DNA of 64,000 nucleotides from Quillaja saponaria. Lineage: Eukaryota; Streptophyta; Magnoliopsida; Fabales; Quillajaceae. The stretch is from the NCBI GenBank assembly GCA_029379385.1, contig CM055606.1, positions 15,215,142 to 15,279,141 of the forward strand, written 5' to 3'. Made by a program: the position numbers and the translations under genes. The notes beneath the pieces are model-generated. The model was given only the letters and a program-made list of their open reading frames with translations, was not told where the DNA came from and ran no database searches. Of this stretch, positions 35,052 through 46,260 are shown in pieces; the stretch's first letter is position 1, and the number at the start of each line of letters is the position of its first letter.

Positions 35052-35990
35052 TTTGTGGCCATCAAACCTCCTTTGCCCGTCTTCTTCTACTCCCTGTACC
35101 TAGGTATTCAGATCAGAAGATTTCAATCGACTATATTGATTCATTGAACATACGTTTTCTCAAATTAAATATAACGATAATAATGTATTGAATTTATTGA
35201 AAAATATTCATAGGATGGGTAACCGAAATTCTGATAATGTAAATAAAATGATAAACCACATAATAAACAACTAAAAGACAGAGATTTAAAGAAACCGTAA
35301 AATCCAAATAGACCATTCACATAAAGCCATTCAAATAGATTGTTCAAAAAAAAAAAAGTTCCTTTTAAGCCCTATTACAAATTCTACTTGCCTTGAAAGA
35401 CTTGATTATTCAGAGCTTCATGTATATCAGCAAAATTGCTGAAACAGTAATCATATTCATACCCTATTTATAGAACCTCCTAAAGACATTTTCCAGCAAA
35501 ATTCAAGTAACAAAACTAAAACATACCCACTGTATAGTTGGCTCAATCAAAGCTCATGAGACCATTGTTAAGTGTTCTTAACTTGTGATCCTTGAAGTGA
35601 AATTGACACACCAAAAAATTAATCAGCCAAAAATTATTTCAATATTTTCAAAATTATAAGTAACCTAATCACTAACAAAGTTTCTGGTTTTAATTAAAAG
35701 GCATATTAATTAATCAAAATAAGCACAAGATTAGAGAACTACCTGATGAGTCCAAGAGAAGCTAAGATCCTGAAATAACAATTAATTAATTAATCTGAAT
35801 GAGGGTGTGTGAGAGAAGGAGATAGGGAATAGATGGAGAAGATACAATGAAGCTGCATTTTCGAAACAGAACCGCCGGTGAAGGCGACGGAATCTACTGA
35901 TGCGGTGGTCGAACAATCCGGGCAACTGTAGAATCTACTGAGGCTGAGCCACTTGGTTAGGGGTTTCCAAAATGGTGGGAGAATTGGTAG
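35052..35990 (-). other. Probable leader of the MAT1 relic
   Basis: Exon 1 of the relic can extend upstream to an acceptor at 35100-35101 (CTAG). A further 27-base candidate exon flanked by TTTCAG and GTAGTT lies near 35743-35770. Neither carries a conserved coding segment, so they look like untranslated leader exons. The upstream end is near 35990. Confidence 0.4.
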
Positions 35991-36111
35991 ACGCGGCCCA
36001 AAAAATAATTAAATGGGTTATCTTACTAGCCCAACTAATCAACTTTAAATACAAGTTATCGGACCGACTTAAAATCATTAAAGTAACAAACTTTTTTTTT
36101 TCCTTTTTCAC

Positions 36112-36192
36112 CACGAGTATTTTCACACATTTAGGATATGGGCTTAATCTTCTTCGGGTAAGAGGTGACTCTAAAATTCAAACTTTATAGTC
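36112..36192 (+). repeat. Dispersed repeat, copy 1
   Basis: CACGAGTATTTTCACA followed by TTTAGGATATGGGCTTAAT and a GAGGTGACTCTAAAATTCAAA stretch. A related copy lies at 60860-60997. Similar blocks are widespread in plant intergenic DNA and probably derive from a non-autonomous transposon. Confidence 0.45.
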
Positions 36193-37268
36193 TTATCCTA
36201 AAGTTACACTTCCCTTTTCAGTACAACTAACACCCTTTTAGGTTAGAAGTAACAAACTTCTTTTACCACCATGCAACACTTCTCTTTTTATTTTTTTAAC
36301 ATGAAGGGGGCTGATTATAATTCTCTTCTTTTTATAATCTTTATTGGTTGAAACTTAAGGTGGAATTGAATTACATAATCAAAGATAGTTCTCTTAATCT
36401 TTATCGGGTGAAAGTAAAATTCAATTTCAGCTCTAGTAGTGAATAGAAATTGACCACAATTGATAACCCGAATTGAGAAATTCAAAAATTGAAGGCCTGC
36501 TCATAGAAGTTTTGAATTTTGCATAATGATCAATTCGGTTGGGATATTTTTATTTTTTTGTTAATAAACTAATCCGAATTGACATATAATATTATTTATT
36601 TATTATATCAAAAATTATAATATTACACATGTTAATAGCTTAATTGACTGTAAAATTATAAAATTTATGTATTTTATTTTTATTTTATTATATATATGCT
36701 TAAATTATGAAATTTAAATACAAATGATTGATTTTAAACTTAAAACTAAATTTGTACTAAAAAAAATAATCCATTATCTAATTCAAGCTGACAGAACCGA
36801 ACATTGCTTCATTTCTTTTAGTTCCAATTATTTTAAAATCTAGTAATTTAGCTGTGACTTTGATTGTCTTATAAATAAAATCTTAACTAATTGAACTAAC
36901 GGGAACCTTTAAATAAAATTAATTTTTTGTAAAAAAATGGTTAAATATACAACTTACACAATAAAAAATAGCTCCTTCTTTATATCTTTATATCTTTATA
37001 TCTTTATATAATATAAGCTTCAATTTTGGTGAAGACAGAAATTCATGAACCTCATGTCTTCATTAAAGACAAATGTTAAATATCTCTTATGAGAAGTATT
37101 AAGTTTAACTAAGTTGTTTAGAAAGAATGATACACTTTTCCTACCTAAAAATGAGATAAAAGCTGGGGCAGAAACCTAGACCAAGCCAACCAAACAGGTA
37201 CTAGTTTTTATCAGGGAAAAAAACAAAACAGGTATATGATTCTTGTGTTAGGCACGTGACGGCGTAAG
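36193..37268. other. Intergenic, AT-rich
   Basis: No gene seen. An 8-bp unit (ATATCTTT) is repeated about 3.5 times at 36982-37010. The rest is low-complexity A/T sequence leading into the sulfite reductase promoter. Confidence 0.5.
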
Positions 37269-37296
37269 TTAGCACTTAGCACTTAGCACTGAGCAC
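37269..37296. repeat. Four tandem heptamers in the SIR promoter
   Basis: Three copies of TTAGCAC and one TGAGCAC in tandem, about 180 bp before the sulfite reductase ATG. A telo-box (AAACCCTAG) follows at 37395-37403. Confidence 0.75.
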
Positions 37297-37475
37297 TCCC
37301 AGATAAAAACAATATTCGAAACAGCAAAATCACTCGCTTTCTTCCTCTTCATAATCACCACCCAATCTGTGTCTTCCACAATTCATTTTCAGAGAAACCC
37401 TAGTTTATTTATTGGGTTTCTTCATTCTGTTTTGGATTGTTGAAAGGTCGAAGGACTTTGCGTTTTTTTTGGGGG

Positions 37476-40400
37476 ATGACGACGTCATTTGGAGCTGCGA
37501 ATCCAGTTGTCTTGAAGGACCCAAAGATTCAAATTCAGAGCTTTAATGGGTTTAGGTCTTCCAACTCGCTTGCTCTCATTCGTCACATCCATTTCATTTC
37601 CGCTCCATGTTCGAGTTGCCCGCTGATACGAGCTGTTTCTACGGTGAGATTCCTCAGTCCTCACACATGATTGCCACTTGAGCTGCTTTAATTTTTTTTT
37701 TTTTTTTTTTTTGTGGCTGTCTAAATAGCTATGCTTGGATACTAGGAAAAGTGAACGCAGTGAGCAAAGGAAGTTGATGAAAGAAAAAGGAAAGAAGAAG
37801 TGAGTGAAAAGAAAGGATGGAGAAGTAACTAAATATAACATGTTGTTTTAGGCAATTAAGGATAGAGAAGTAGCTAAAGGTCAAGCTTTTACTTCTCAAC
37901 AAGCAGAATATTGTTAAGACTATTTCACATAGTTGATGACTTAGGTTTACATCTATTGTTGCTTTTGTTGTTGTTATTGATATTACATTTTAAGAAACAT
38001 AAAGGAAATGGAGCCCAAATGAACTTCCGTAATTTTAATTTGATAATATTGGATATTTCGGTATTATTGCTTATACCAGTTGTTCCAAAAACTTTACTCT
38101 CTCTTTAGCAGCCAGTAAACCCCGAGACTGCAGCTCAAACGAAGCGTAGTAAGGTTGAAATTTTGAAAGAACAAAGTAATTACATAAGATACCCTCTTAA
38201 TGAGGAGTTGTTGACAGATGCCCCAAATATAAATGAGGCTGCAACACAGTTGATCAAGTTCCATGGGAGCTATCAGCAGTATAACAGAGATGATCGCGGT
38301 CCAAAATCCTATTCGTTTATGCTTCGTACTAAGAACCCATGTGGGAAAGTGTCAAACAAACTCTATTTGACCATGGATGATCTTGCTGATCAGTTCGGGA
38401 TTGGAACGCTTCGTTTGACCACAAGACAAACATTTCAGCTCCATGGTGTTCTGAAGAAGGACCTCAAAACCGTTATGAGTACCATTATTAAAAACATGGG
38501 GTCAACTCTTGGTGCTTGTGGTGATCTCAATAGAAATGTACTTGCTCCTGCGGCTCCACTTGTGAGAAAAGATTACCTGTTTGCCCAACAAACTGCAGAA
38601 AACATTGCCGCACTCCTTGCTCCTCAGTCTGGTTTTTACTATGATATGTGGGTGGATGGAGAAAGGATCATGTCTGCAGAACCTCCTGAAGTAGTGCAGG
38701 CACGCAATGATAATTCCCATGGGACAAATTTCAAAGATTCACCCGAGCCCATTTATGGAACCCAGTTCCTGCCAAGGAAATTCAAAATTGCAGTTACTGT
38801 GCCAACGGACAACTCAGTGGATATTCTTACAAATGATATTGGCATAGTTGCTATTAGTGGTGATGATGGGGAGCCTCTGGGGTTTAACATATATGTAAGT
38901 TGAACCATAACAGTTCCATTTTTCCAATATATAGTTAAGAACACTCATCTGGTCTTTTTAATCACTACATGCTTACATTTATTCTTGCAGGTTGGTGGTG
39001 GAATGGGAAGAACACATAGGTTGGAGACCACTTTCCCTCGTTTGGGAGAACCATTAGGGTTCGTGCCAAAAGAGGATATTCTGTATGCAGTGAAAGCTAT
39101 TGTTGTCACCCAACGAGAAAATGGGAGAAGAGACGATCGGAAATATAGTCGGATGAAATATTTGATCAGCTCCTGGGGTATTGAAAAGTTCAGAAGTGTT
39201 GTTGAGCAATATTATGGAAAGAAATTTCAACCCTTCCGTCAGTTGCCAGAGTGGGAATTTAAAAGTTACTTGGGATGGCATGAGCAGGTTGGTTTTATAG
39301 ATGATTCGATGGATAAATATATGCTCTCTTAGATTTTTGTATAGACTGAGTTGTTTTATTTCTTACGTTCTGTTGTGCTGAAAAGTCTGGGGACTATTTC
39401 AGATGACACTTCTTTGGTTAAACTATTGGCCTGTTCCCTTTTGCCAGTTTATGTTTTCTCACTCATATTTTGCAGGGTGATGGCAGTTTATTTTGCGGAC
39501 TTCACGTTGATAGTGGTCGTATAGGGGGTAAAATGAAGAAGACATTAAGGGAGGTTATTGAGAAGTATAATTTGAATGTCCGGATCACTCCAAACCAGAA
39601 CATCATCTTGACTGATATTCGTGCTGCATGGAAGCGTCCCATCACTACATCTCTTGCTCAGGCTGGTCTGCTGGTAAGTGTTTGCAACCTGACCCCATCA
39701 TATAATTTCCTGAAAATATAGTATAATCGGATTATTAGGTATCTGATTCACTTATTTTGGTTAGTTAAATGATCTCAATAAATTTTACAGTTTAATTTCT
39801 ATGTAGAGGGTAGAATTTGAGACTCTCTGAGTTATTTCTGAAGGAGGTGGTGCTTGGTGCTTGGTGCTTGTCAACAACACTAGTTTTAACAATCCTCAAA
39901 TTACAGGATATGTCATGAAGAGTGAACAATGTGTAGCTTTTTCGGAGTTATAATTCTGATTATTATTTTCTCTGGTGAAACATATTTCTAGTCTGTGAGA
40001 GCCGGGAGTCCCTTGGATTGCTTTGTGTATTTGCTTTTCCCCCATATGTGATTAATACTTTGATATATTTTCCTATAGCTCAATAATTGAATTTTTCTTT
40101 CTTTGTTTTTTTTTTTTTTTTTCGAATGGGGTTCTCAAATTAATTTCTATGAATTATTTCTGAATAAGGTAGAAGCTGAGGACTGAATCATAAGGGCAGT
40201 AGTTGAACACATTCCTGATAGAGTCCATATTTGATTCATGCCACCTGTTGTCACACAAATTCTTTTGTTATTGTCAACTGTACAGACATTATCATTCTTT
40301 CTCATTTTTAAATGTGGAGGCTATCCTAATCACTAATCACAAATGTCAGATTTGGACATCCTTTGTAATTTGCAATTTTAGGCTTATTTTTCTTTAACTA

Positions 40401-41470
40401 TCTTTTTGAGTTACAGGCTGTTTTTTAATTAACTACTGGCCATTGAGTTTGGATTATACTGACTCTTCCTTTGTAAGCTCCCAAGTTCAAATCCCCCTTC
40501 CCCTAAAAGTATTGTTGGAAATAGATTGATTCTGAGGAAAATACTGACCTGTTTGGTTATGAACAGCATCCTAGGTATGTAGATCCCCTCAACCTTACGG
40601 CGATGGCCTGCCCAGCTTTTCCACTTTGTCCATTGGCCATAACTGAAGCTGAACGTGGGATACCACAAATTCTGAAGCGGGTTCGAGCTGTTTTTGAGAA
40701 GGTATTATAGAAATGACAAGGGTAGATACTAATTATAATATTGTTTTCTTAAATAGGATTAGGATGTTTATTAATGAGCATTGAGCTTGTGATTCAGGTC
40801 GGTTTGAAGTATAACGAGTGTGTGGTTATTAGGGTAACTGGCTGCCCTAATGGTTGTGCTAGACCCTACATGGCTGAACTTGGCCTTGTTGGTGATGGTC
40901 CCAACAGCTATCAGGTAGTCATCAACCAGTGGCTCCTCCACTAATAGAATTAAGTTGATTAACCTGGGACTGACTTAATTTTTTCTATTAAATACAGATC
41001 TGGCTTGGAGGGTCACCCAATCAAACCTCGTTAGCAAGAAGCTTCATGAATAAGGTCAAAGTTCAAGACCTCGAAAAAGTTTTGGAACCTTTGTTTTATC
41101 ATTGGAAACGTAAACGCCAATCTAAGGAATCATTTGGTGACTTCACAACCCGCACGGTGAGCATTGAAGCCGTTTATGGCTAGATTTCAACCTAACAGAT
41201 TTAAAATTTATGGTCTTTAAACTAAATAGCAATTTATGTCGACTCCACTTGATTTTTTATCAGGGATTTGAGAAGCTTCAGGAATTAGTTGAGAAATGGG
41301 AGGGTCCAGTGGTGGCACCAGCACGTTACAACTTGAAGCTTTTTGCCGACAGAGAGACATATGAAGCCATGGATGAACTAGCAAGGTTGCAGAGTAAGAA
41401 TGCTCATCAATTGGCCATGGAAGTTGTTCGCAATTTTGTGGCTTCCCAACAAAATGGAAAAAGTGAATGA
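37476..41470 (+). CDS. SIR: Ferredoxin-sulfite reductase precursor, 688 aa
   Basis: Eight exons (37476-37643, 38109-38894, 38991-39287, 39476-39673, 40567-40701, 40798-40914, 40998-41156, 41264-41470), all joining in phase 0, give 688 aa. The enzyme reduces sulfite to sulfide with six electrons from ferredoxin in plastids. Exon 1 is a Ser/Arg-rich transit peptide. The mature protein begins near [20 protein letters not shown]. Siroheme and substrate-side residues include [24 protein letters not shown] and GGGMGRTH. The 4Fe-4S/siroheme cysteines are C498 and C504 (CPAFPLC) and C544 and C548 (CPNGC). The tail reads [23 protein letters not shown] sequence and ends QQNGKSE. Exon 2 has two alternative acceptors three bases apart (TAGCAG, 38106-38111), which would include or skip one Gln near the start of the mature protein. 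No broken residue is seen. Confidence 0.97.
37692..37712. repeat. Poly-T run in SIR intron 1
   Basis: About 21 T residues in intron 1. Confidence 0.9.
40430..40520 (+). repeat. Possible tRNA-derived SINE fragment in SIR intron 4
   Basis: TGGCCATTGAGTTTGG (A-box-like) is followed about 45 bases later by AGTTCAAATCCCC, which fits a polymerase III B box (GTTCAAATCC). The spacing suits a tRNA-derived SINE head. I see no clear target duplication, so this is tentative. Confidence 0.3.
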
Positions 41471-42269
41471 TTTTCCCAGGAAGTCTTCTAGAATGTTTTG
41501 GAAACATAAATGGATAAGGTGAATGAGGATCATCTGATATATTTTGTATCAAAGTTTTTTGTGCTGTTGATTTTCTTTTCTTTTGCATGATAAGTGGTAA
41601 CCCTCAATTTTGTTTCGCCCAGCTGTTCAGAAGTTTTTTTTGTTTGTTCTTGCATGAATTTCATTCCTTTTTTTTTCCCAATGCTAGACATTCTGGAGTG
41701 AATTACTATTAACCATGCAACATGATGCTTGAGTTCTGGTGGTGTTATATCAGATTATTGCAGGAGAGTGAGGAATTGAAGTTAGGGTTCCAGGGGAAAG
41801 AGTTGGAGACCAATTGGGTCTGGATGTGGGTGATTCTAAGTGAGAAAGGCATGCGAATTTCGCCCTATTGCAAAACTAAAGCAAGTATCAAGAGCCTATT
41901 TCTTCTTCTTTTTTCTAACTGAGCCATTGTAGTATTGCACCATGAAGAAGAACTCTGGTGCTAATGGTGAGATGAGAGAGCTGAAGTCAGCCAAATGACC
42001 AAATGAACTTGTTTAAATTTCACACATTTTCATCGCATTTTATTAATGTCTTTTATTTTCTTCATTTTAAAATGTTACAACAGAGTTAAGCCCCATTCAC
42101 CATTCCCAGAAAACTTATTTTTCTTTCTTAACCCTATGACAAAGGCTGGAGTTGCATGATTAGATTATGACCAACAGCTATATTAACTACATTTTTAGTA
42201 TTTCTTAATGCTATGACTCAAATGTTATATATTACTACCACTCCAGCTGACATCAGTATCTTTCTTTTA
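41471..42269. other. SIR 3' region and spacer
   Basis: Holds the sulfite reductase 3' untranslated region. An open frame at 41722-41922 has no family signature. No other gene is seen. Confidence 0.5.
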
Positions 42270-42740
42270 TGAGGAGTAGACATTGACTGAAATTTCTTCA
42301 GCTCTTGGTGACACCACCTGCATCTTAGATATTTATCAAAAAAACAAGATTTTCAGGGTGGCAGATAGTTTTGCCAACCTTTCCCAGTGAAAAAGGCTCT
42401 TACTTTATGAAAACCAGCTTTCATGAACAATTCCACCAAATTTGGGAAAATGCCTGAAGTTGTAGACGTATCTCACAATAAGATTTCTAGGGTGATTCCT
42501 GATGAAATTGCAGAGAAGCTTGAAATTATACTTGAATTTATCAAGCAATAACTTACATGGGCCTGTGCCGTTATAGCTCGGACATGATGCTAGCAGTTGA
42601 TTTATCCATGAACAATATCTATGGAACTTTGTCTTGTTTGTGCACTTTGGATGTGTCATCAAATCAATTGACTGAAGAAATACCTGCAGGTCTCTTCTGC
42701 TCTCAAGAAAGACTAATTTAGGTATCCTTCCCACATGGGA
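42270..42740 (+). pseudogene. LRR receptor-like kinase relic (At2g24130-type ectodomain)
   Basis: A run of leucine-rich-repeat sequence with stops and frame changes. One frame reads SSALGDTTCILDIYQKNKIF, DSFANLSQ, then a stop at 42388, KRLLLYENQLS, a stop at 42424, TIPPNLGKCLKL and a stop at 42463. A second frame gives VVDVSHNKISRVIPDEIAE. The first frame then resumes with LKLYLNLSSNNLHGPVPL and another stop. Downstream, shifted frames give AVDLSMNNIYGT and LDVSSNQLTEEIPAG. This order of repeats matches the end of the ectodomain of an LRR receptor kinase which I recall as At2g24130, the neighbour of a GTD-binding gene in Arabidopsis. Repeats between IYGT and LDVSS are deleted, and no kinase domain is visible downstream. 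Confidence 0.8.
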
Positions 42741-43408
42741 ACCAGGAACCACCCAATTAGCATTTAACTGAAATACACACAATGAAAGTCTGTTCTAAAT
42801 ATCTTTCAGCATGTTCTAAATTTCTTTCAGCAACGTTACAGGTTAATTAGAAGCAACAGGTTTCTCTCTCATGAATGCACGTAAACCTCATTATGATTTA
42901 TGAAGAATAGAGCATTGGCCTCCACAGCTTAGAAAAATTATTTTGTTCTCAAGAAGATAGGATAAAAAGAATAACACAAGAAATAACAGTTTCATTTCAT
43001 TGATAAAAGAACCAGGACAATGATTTACATAAGAAGAAATCTGCTGACATGGAATACAGAGCCCGTCCTACAAGGAAAAAAGACACACTTAATCAAAATG
43101 AGTATTGTATACCGCTTGCAATCACTACCTTAACTACAGAAGGAAACATATCAAAACATATGCAAACCTAGGAACACAGATCTCTAAGGATGTAGTGTCT
43201 AATGTACAGTATGGAATTTTATCATGACAGCAGATCTGGTAACTAAGATCAAACTCAAAATTCATCCACTTTCTCCCACCATTTGTTGGTAAAATAAAAA
43301 ATAAAAAATAAAAAAAATCAGATTTTCTTACAAAACTTCTTTGAGACAGAGCATAGACGCATCAAATTTGTGTTGGTCATCTGGAATGGATACACTCTTA
43401 ATGCCTGA
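42741..43408. other. Spacer between LRR relic and GTD-binding gene
   Basis: A 22-bp stretch around TGTTCTAAAT..CTTTCAGCA is tandemly repeated near 42788-42832. The right side is probably the 3' untranslated region of the minus-strand gene. No kinase sequence is recognised. Confidence 0.45.
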
Positions 43409-45099
43409 TCAAAGCCAAAAGTATAGCATTGCCTGTCCAAAAAAATTCATTACATCATTAAACTTAAATGTTAAGGTGAAACGAAGCATGGATAATTGTA
43501 GATTACATACAAGAAAAGCAAAGCAAAGCCAAAATTGTCCATGCTCAAAAATCACATCCAGATTGTCATAATGTTGGATAGTGTCACACAGGAGGGGTGA
43601 AGTGGACAAATTCAAATTAGTAAGAGTTTTCTTATAATATAAAAGAAGAAAGACAAAAGAAATAACATGAAGGAAAACTGTACCTCCTGCAGAGGAAGTA
43701 AAGATGAATCCTCTTTGGGTGGCGATTTTTCAATTTTCCAACTTCTCATCTCAGTCTGTATTGAATTGAGCTGTTCATGTATCTCCTTCAACAAATTCAA
43801 TCCCTCTTTTCCTGCAGCAGAACTAATCTCATGCCTTATGCTATTTCTCTCTTCCTCAAGGCGCTCAATTCTCTGACACAATTTTTGAAGCTGGGCTTGA
43901 GATTCAGCAACACCAGTTGTAGGGAAAATAGAAGCAGCATTGCTGTCAATACTCATTGCATCTTTTTTCTGGCCTAGAATCAGTTTATCTTTACGATCAG
44001 GAAATTTTAGTCTATGATTTGTCATAAGCATCTTGATCTTTAACTCTTCTATTTCGTCTTTAAGATTTGGTTCAAAAGCTCCCACGAGCACAGGCTCTGG
44101 CTTTGTCAGTCTGTTCTCCATTGCAGTATCTAACTTCTTGTGTCTTTTCTCCTGATCTTCGCTAGCTTTACTATTATCATCACTTAGCGGGACTTCAAAT
44201 ACATCATGGACATTTAAGGAGGAGGAAGAAGCTTCCCCATCCCATGTGGTTTCATGACAATCTACTTGTACCATATCACTGCTGGGTATTCCTCTTGTTC
44301 TGTCATATGTTTTCTTAGGGCCTACTTGTGATAGTGATGAATAAGATCTCAATCCACCCACCATACTTGAATATCTTTCTCCTTCAGATTCTTTAGGACC
44401 TGATAGCTCTATCACTTGTTCATCTAACCTCCTTATCTGCTCCCAGTATGAATTGAAGTTTCCACTTGAAGAGTTTCCTGATTTCTTCATTGAATCCACT
44501 CTTTGTGAAAAAACTTCATTATCGGTATTCTGCTCCACTACTTCTGAGATGACATCTGATACGGGGCCAAGTGATGTTTCTCTATCTAACATACATTTCT
44601 TGTAATCTTTAAACGCAATAGGAGGCAACGAGTTTAATCTTCTTACACTACCCTTGATGCCCATTTCTGCATTACTCAGATCACTTTTTTGCTGCAACAT
44701 ATTCTCTGGAAAATTAAAGTCAAAGGCACCAAGATCACTACACCCCATGCTGAAAAGTTTGTACCTATATGCCTGGATTTGAAATTCAAGAGAAGCAATT
44801 TCCATTTCTTTCTGATATATAACATCTTCAACAACTGCAAGAGAGTTCTCAGCATGACACATCTTCTCCTCTGCCATTCTCTTATATTGACTTGCTTCCA
44901 TCTTCACTGTAGCCTTTTCTCCTTGTAAACGCAGTATCATGGACAAAGCTTCACTGGCTGCAGTAGCCGAGGCCTCTCTCTCCTCATCCAACTCAGCATA
45001 AAGTTTTTGCAGAAGTTGTTGTTGTGCTCTAAGTGCCTCCTTCATAGCTGTAATATTGGTTTCAGGAATCCCCATTGAAAACATGGGACTCTCAGCCAT
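43409..45099 (-). CDS. GTD-binding (DUF593) myosin-binding-like protein, 479 aa
   Basis: Two exons (45099-43684, 43432-43409) join in phase 0. The second adds only AMLYFWL and the stop. Residues about 15-110 are the GTD-binding (DUF593) coiled coil: ALRAQQQLLQKLYAELDEER, ASEALSMILRLQGEKATVKM, KMCHAENSLAVVEDVIYQKE and a final AYRYKLFSMG. The middle is Ser-rich and variable. A second coiled coil follows at about 405-460 (LQKLCQRIERLEEERNSIRH). In plants GTD-binding proteins bind the globular tail of class XI myosins and act as organelle or vesicle adaptors. No membrane anchor is seen here, unlike the founder members, so this copy belongs to the soluble branch that I recall as At2g24140/At4g30830. 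The tiny last exon is a conserved oddity of the branch. Confidence 0.88.
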
Positions 45100-46260
45100 T
45101 TACCCTCAAGGACAGTAATTCTTATCTGAACACAGAAGGACAATAATTCTTTCTCAGCACTACTAATACACTGGTATCCTGATCACCCACTTCAAAATTT
45201 GCATCTTCGATCTTCACCAAAAAAAAAAAATGGATCCTTTTTTTTTTTTTTTTTTGTAGTTTATATATTCACGAAGTGCAGGAAATAAAAAAGATAGCAT
45301 GTGATCAGAATAAATACACAAAAGACAAAGGAGGTCATGAGGTGTTTGGATTGGGGGTTAGGCGCCAAATAAATTCACAAGACTACTCCACTTGCAACAA
45401 TAGACAAATTCCTAGATATTATTCATTGAAGTTGCTTTCAGAAGAACTTTTCCACAGGAAAATTAACTCAAATGGTAATTCTCATAAAGGAAAACAGACA
45501 TGGCGAAAAGGTATTATTTTGCTTTCACCAATAACTTGTAAAGAGAGAGAACAAGAAATTGGCTTACCTGGTGGTTTGCCAATAAGACTAAACTCGATCC
45601 TTGAAGTTAGACCCAGAAAAGAAAACCACTTGAGACAAAAGATCGACTGCCTCTGCGGCAACAAACTCTTCTCAATTGAAATACCACTATCTCTGCCTTC
45701 AAGAAAAGCTACAAACTTTTTCCAACTCCAACTCAAGAACAGCAGAGAGACTGCTTACTCCAAAACCCAGAAAAGACAAGCGCGTATCCTATAAACAGCA
45801 AATAGCAAATAAAACGTGTCCCCTCTGATTAGGAAAACAATTAAAAACCAAAATCCACCGACCAACTCAGGATTAACGTGAAATGAGACGAACATATGAA
45901 AGGCCCAAATACGTAGGATTCTGTTTTTTCCCAGGTTCCAGAAAGAAACCGCAGAGAATTGTCTGAGAAATACAAGCAAACATTAACCCAGAAACCAAAT
46001 ATTTCTTTTTTTTTCAGTACCAAAAGCTTTGCTCAGCTTTCCTACCAAAACAAGATGGAACTGGAAATGTTTGGAACAAAAAGCATCCACCTTTCAAGAA
46101 AACGAAACTGTCTTTGCCTTAACGTTTGTGGGTTGGTCTTAAATCTTATTAGCTTATTACTCAACCAAAACCTGATTTATAGCCTTAATCTGAATCTCTT
46201 TATTACAATTTTCAGTGATTAATCATTGCCTTGTTCCTATCCATTTTACTAATTTTCTTT
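45100..46260. other. Leader and promoter of the GTD-binding gene
   Basis: Open frames on both strands at 45276-45794 and 45482-45736 overlap and carry no family signature. The minus-strand sequence looks like an untranslated leader, perhaps with an intron. Nothing else is recognised. Confidence 0.4.

Noticed and set aside
41722..41922. 66-codon frame after SIR
   Set aside because: No splice context or similarity; lies in or just beyond the SIR 3' region.
42405..42782. 125-codon minus-strand open frame
   Set aside because: It is the reverse complement of the LRR relic, which explains the sequence better on the plus strand.
45276..45794. 172-codon plus-strand open frame near the GTD-binding gene
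   Set aside because: Antisense to the probable leader of that gene; no family resemblance and overlaps an equally anonymous frame on the other strand.
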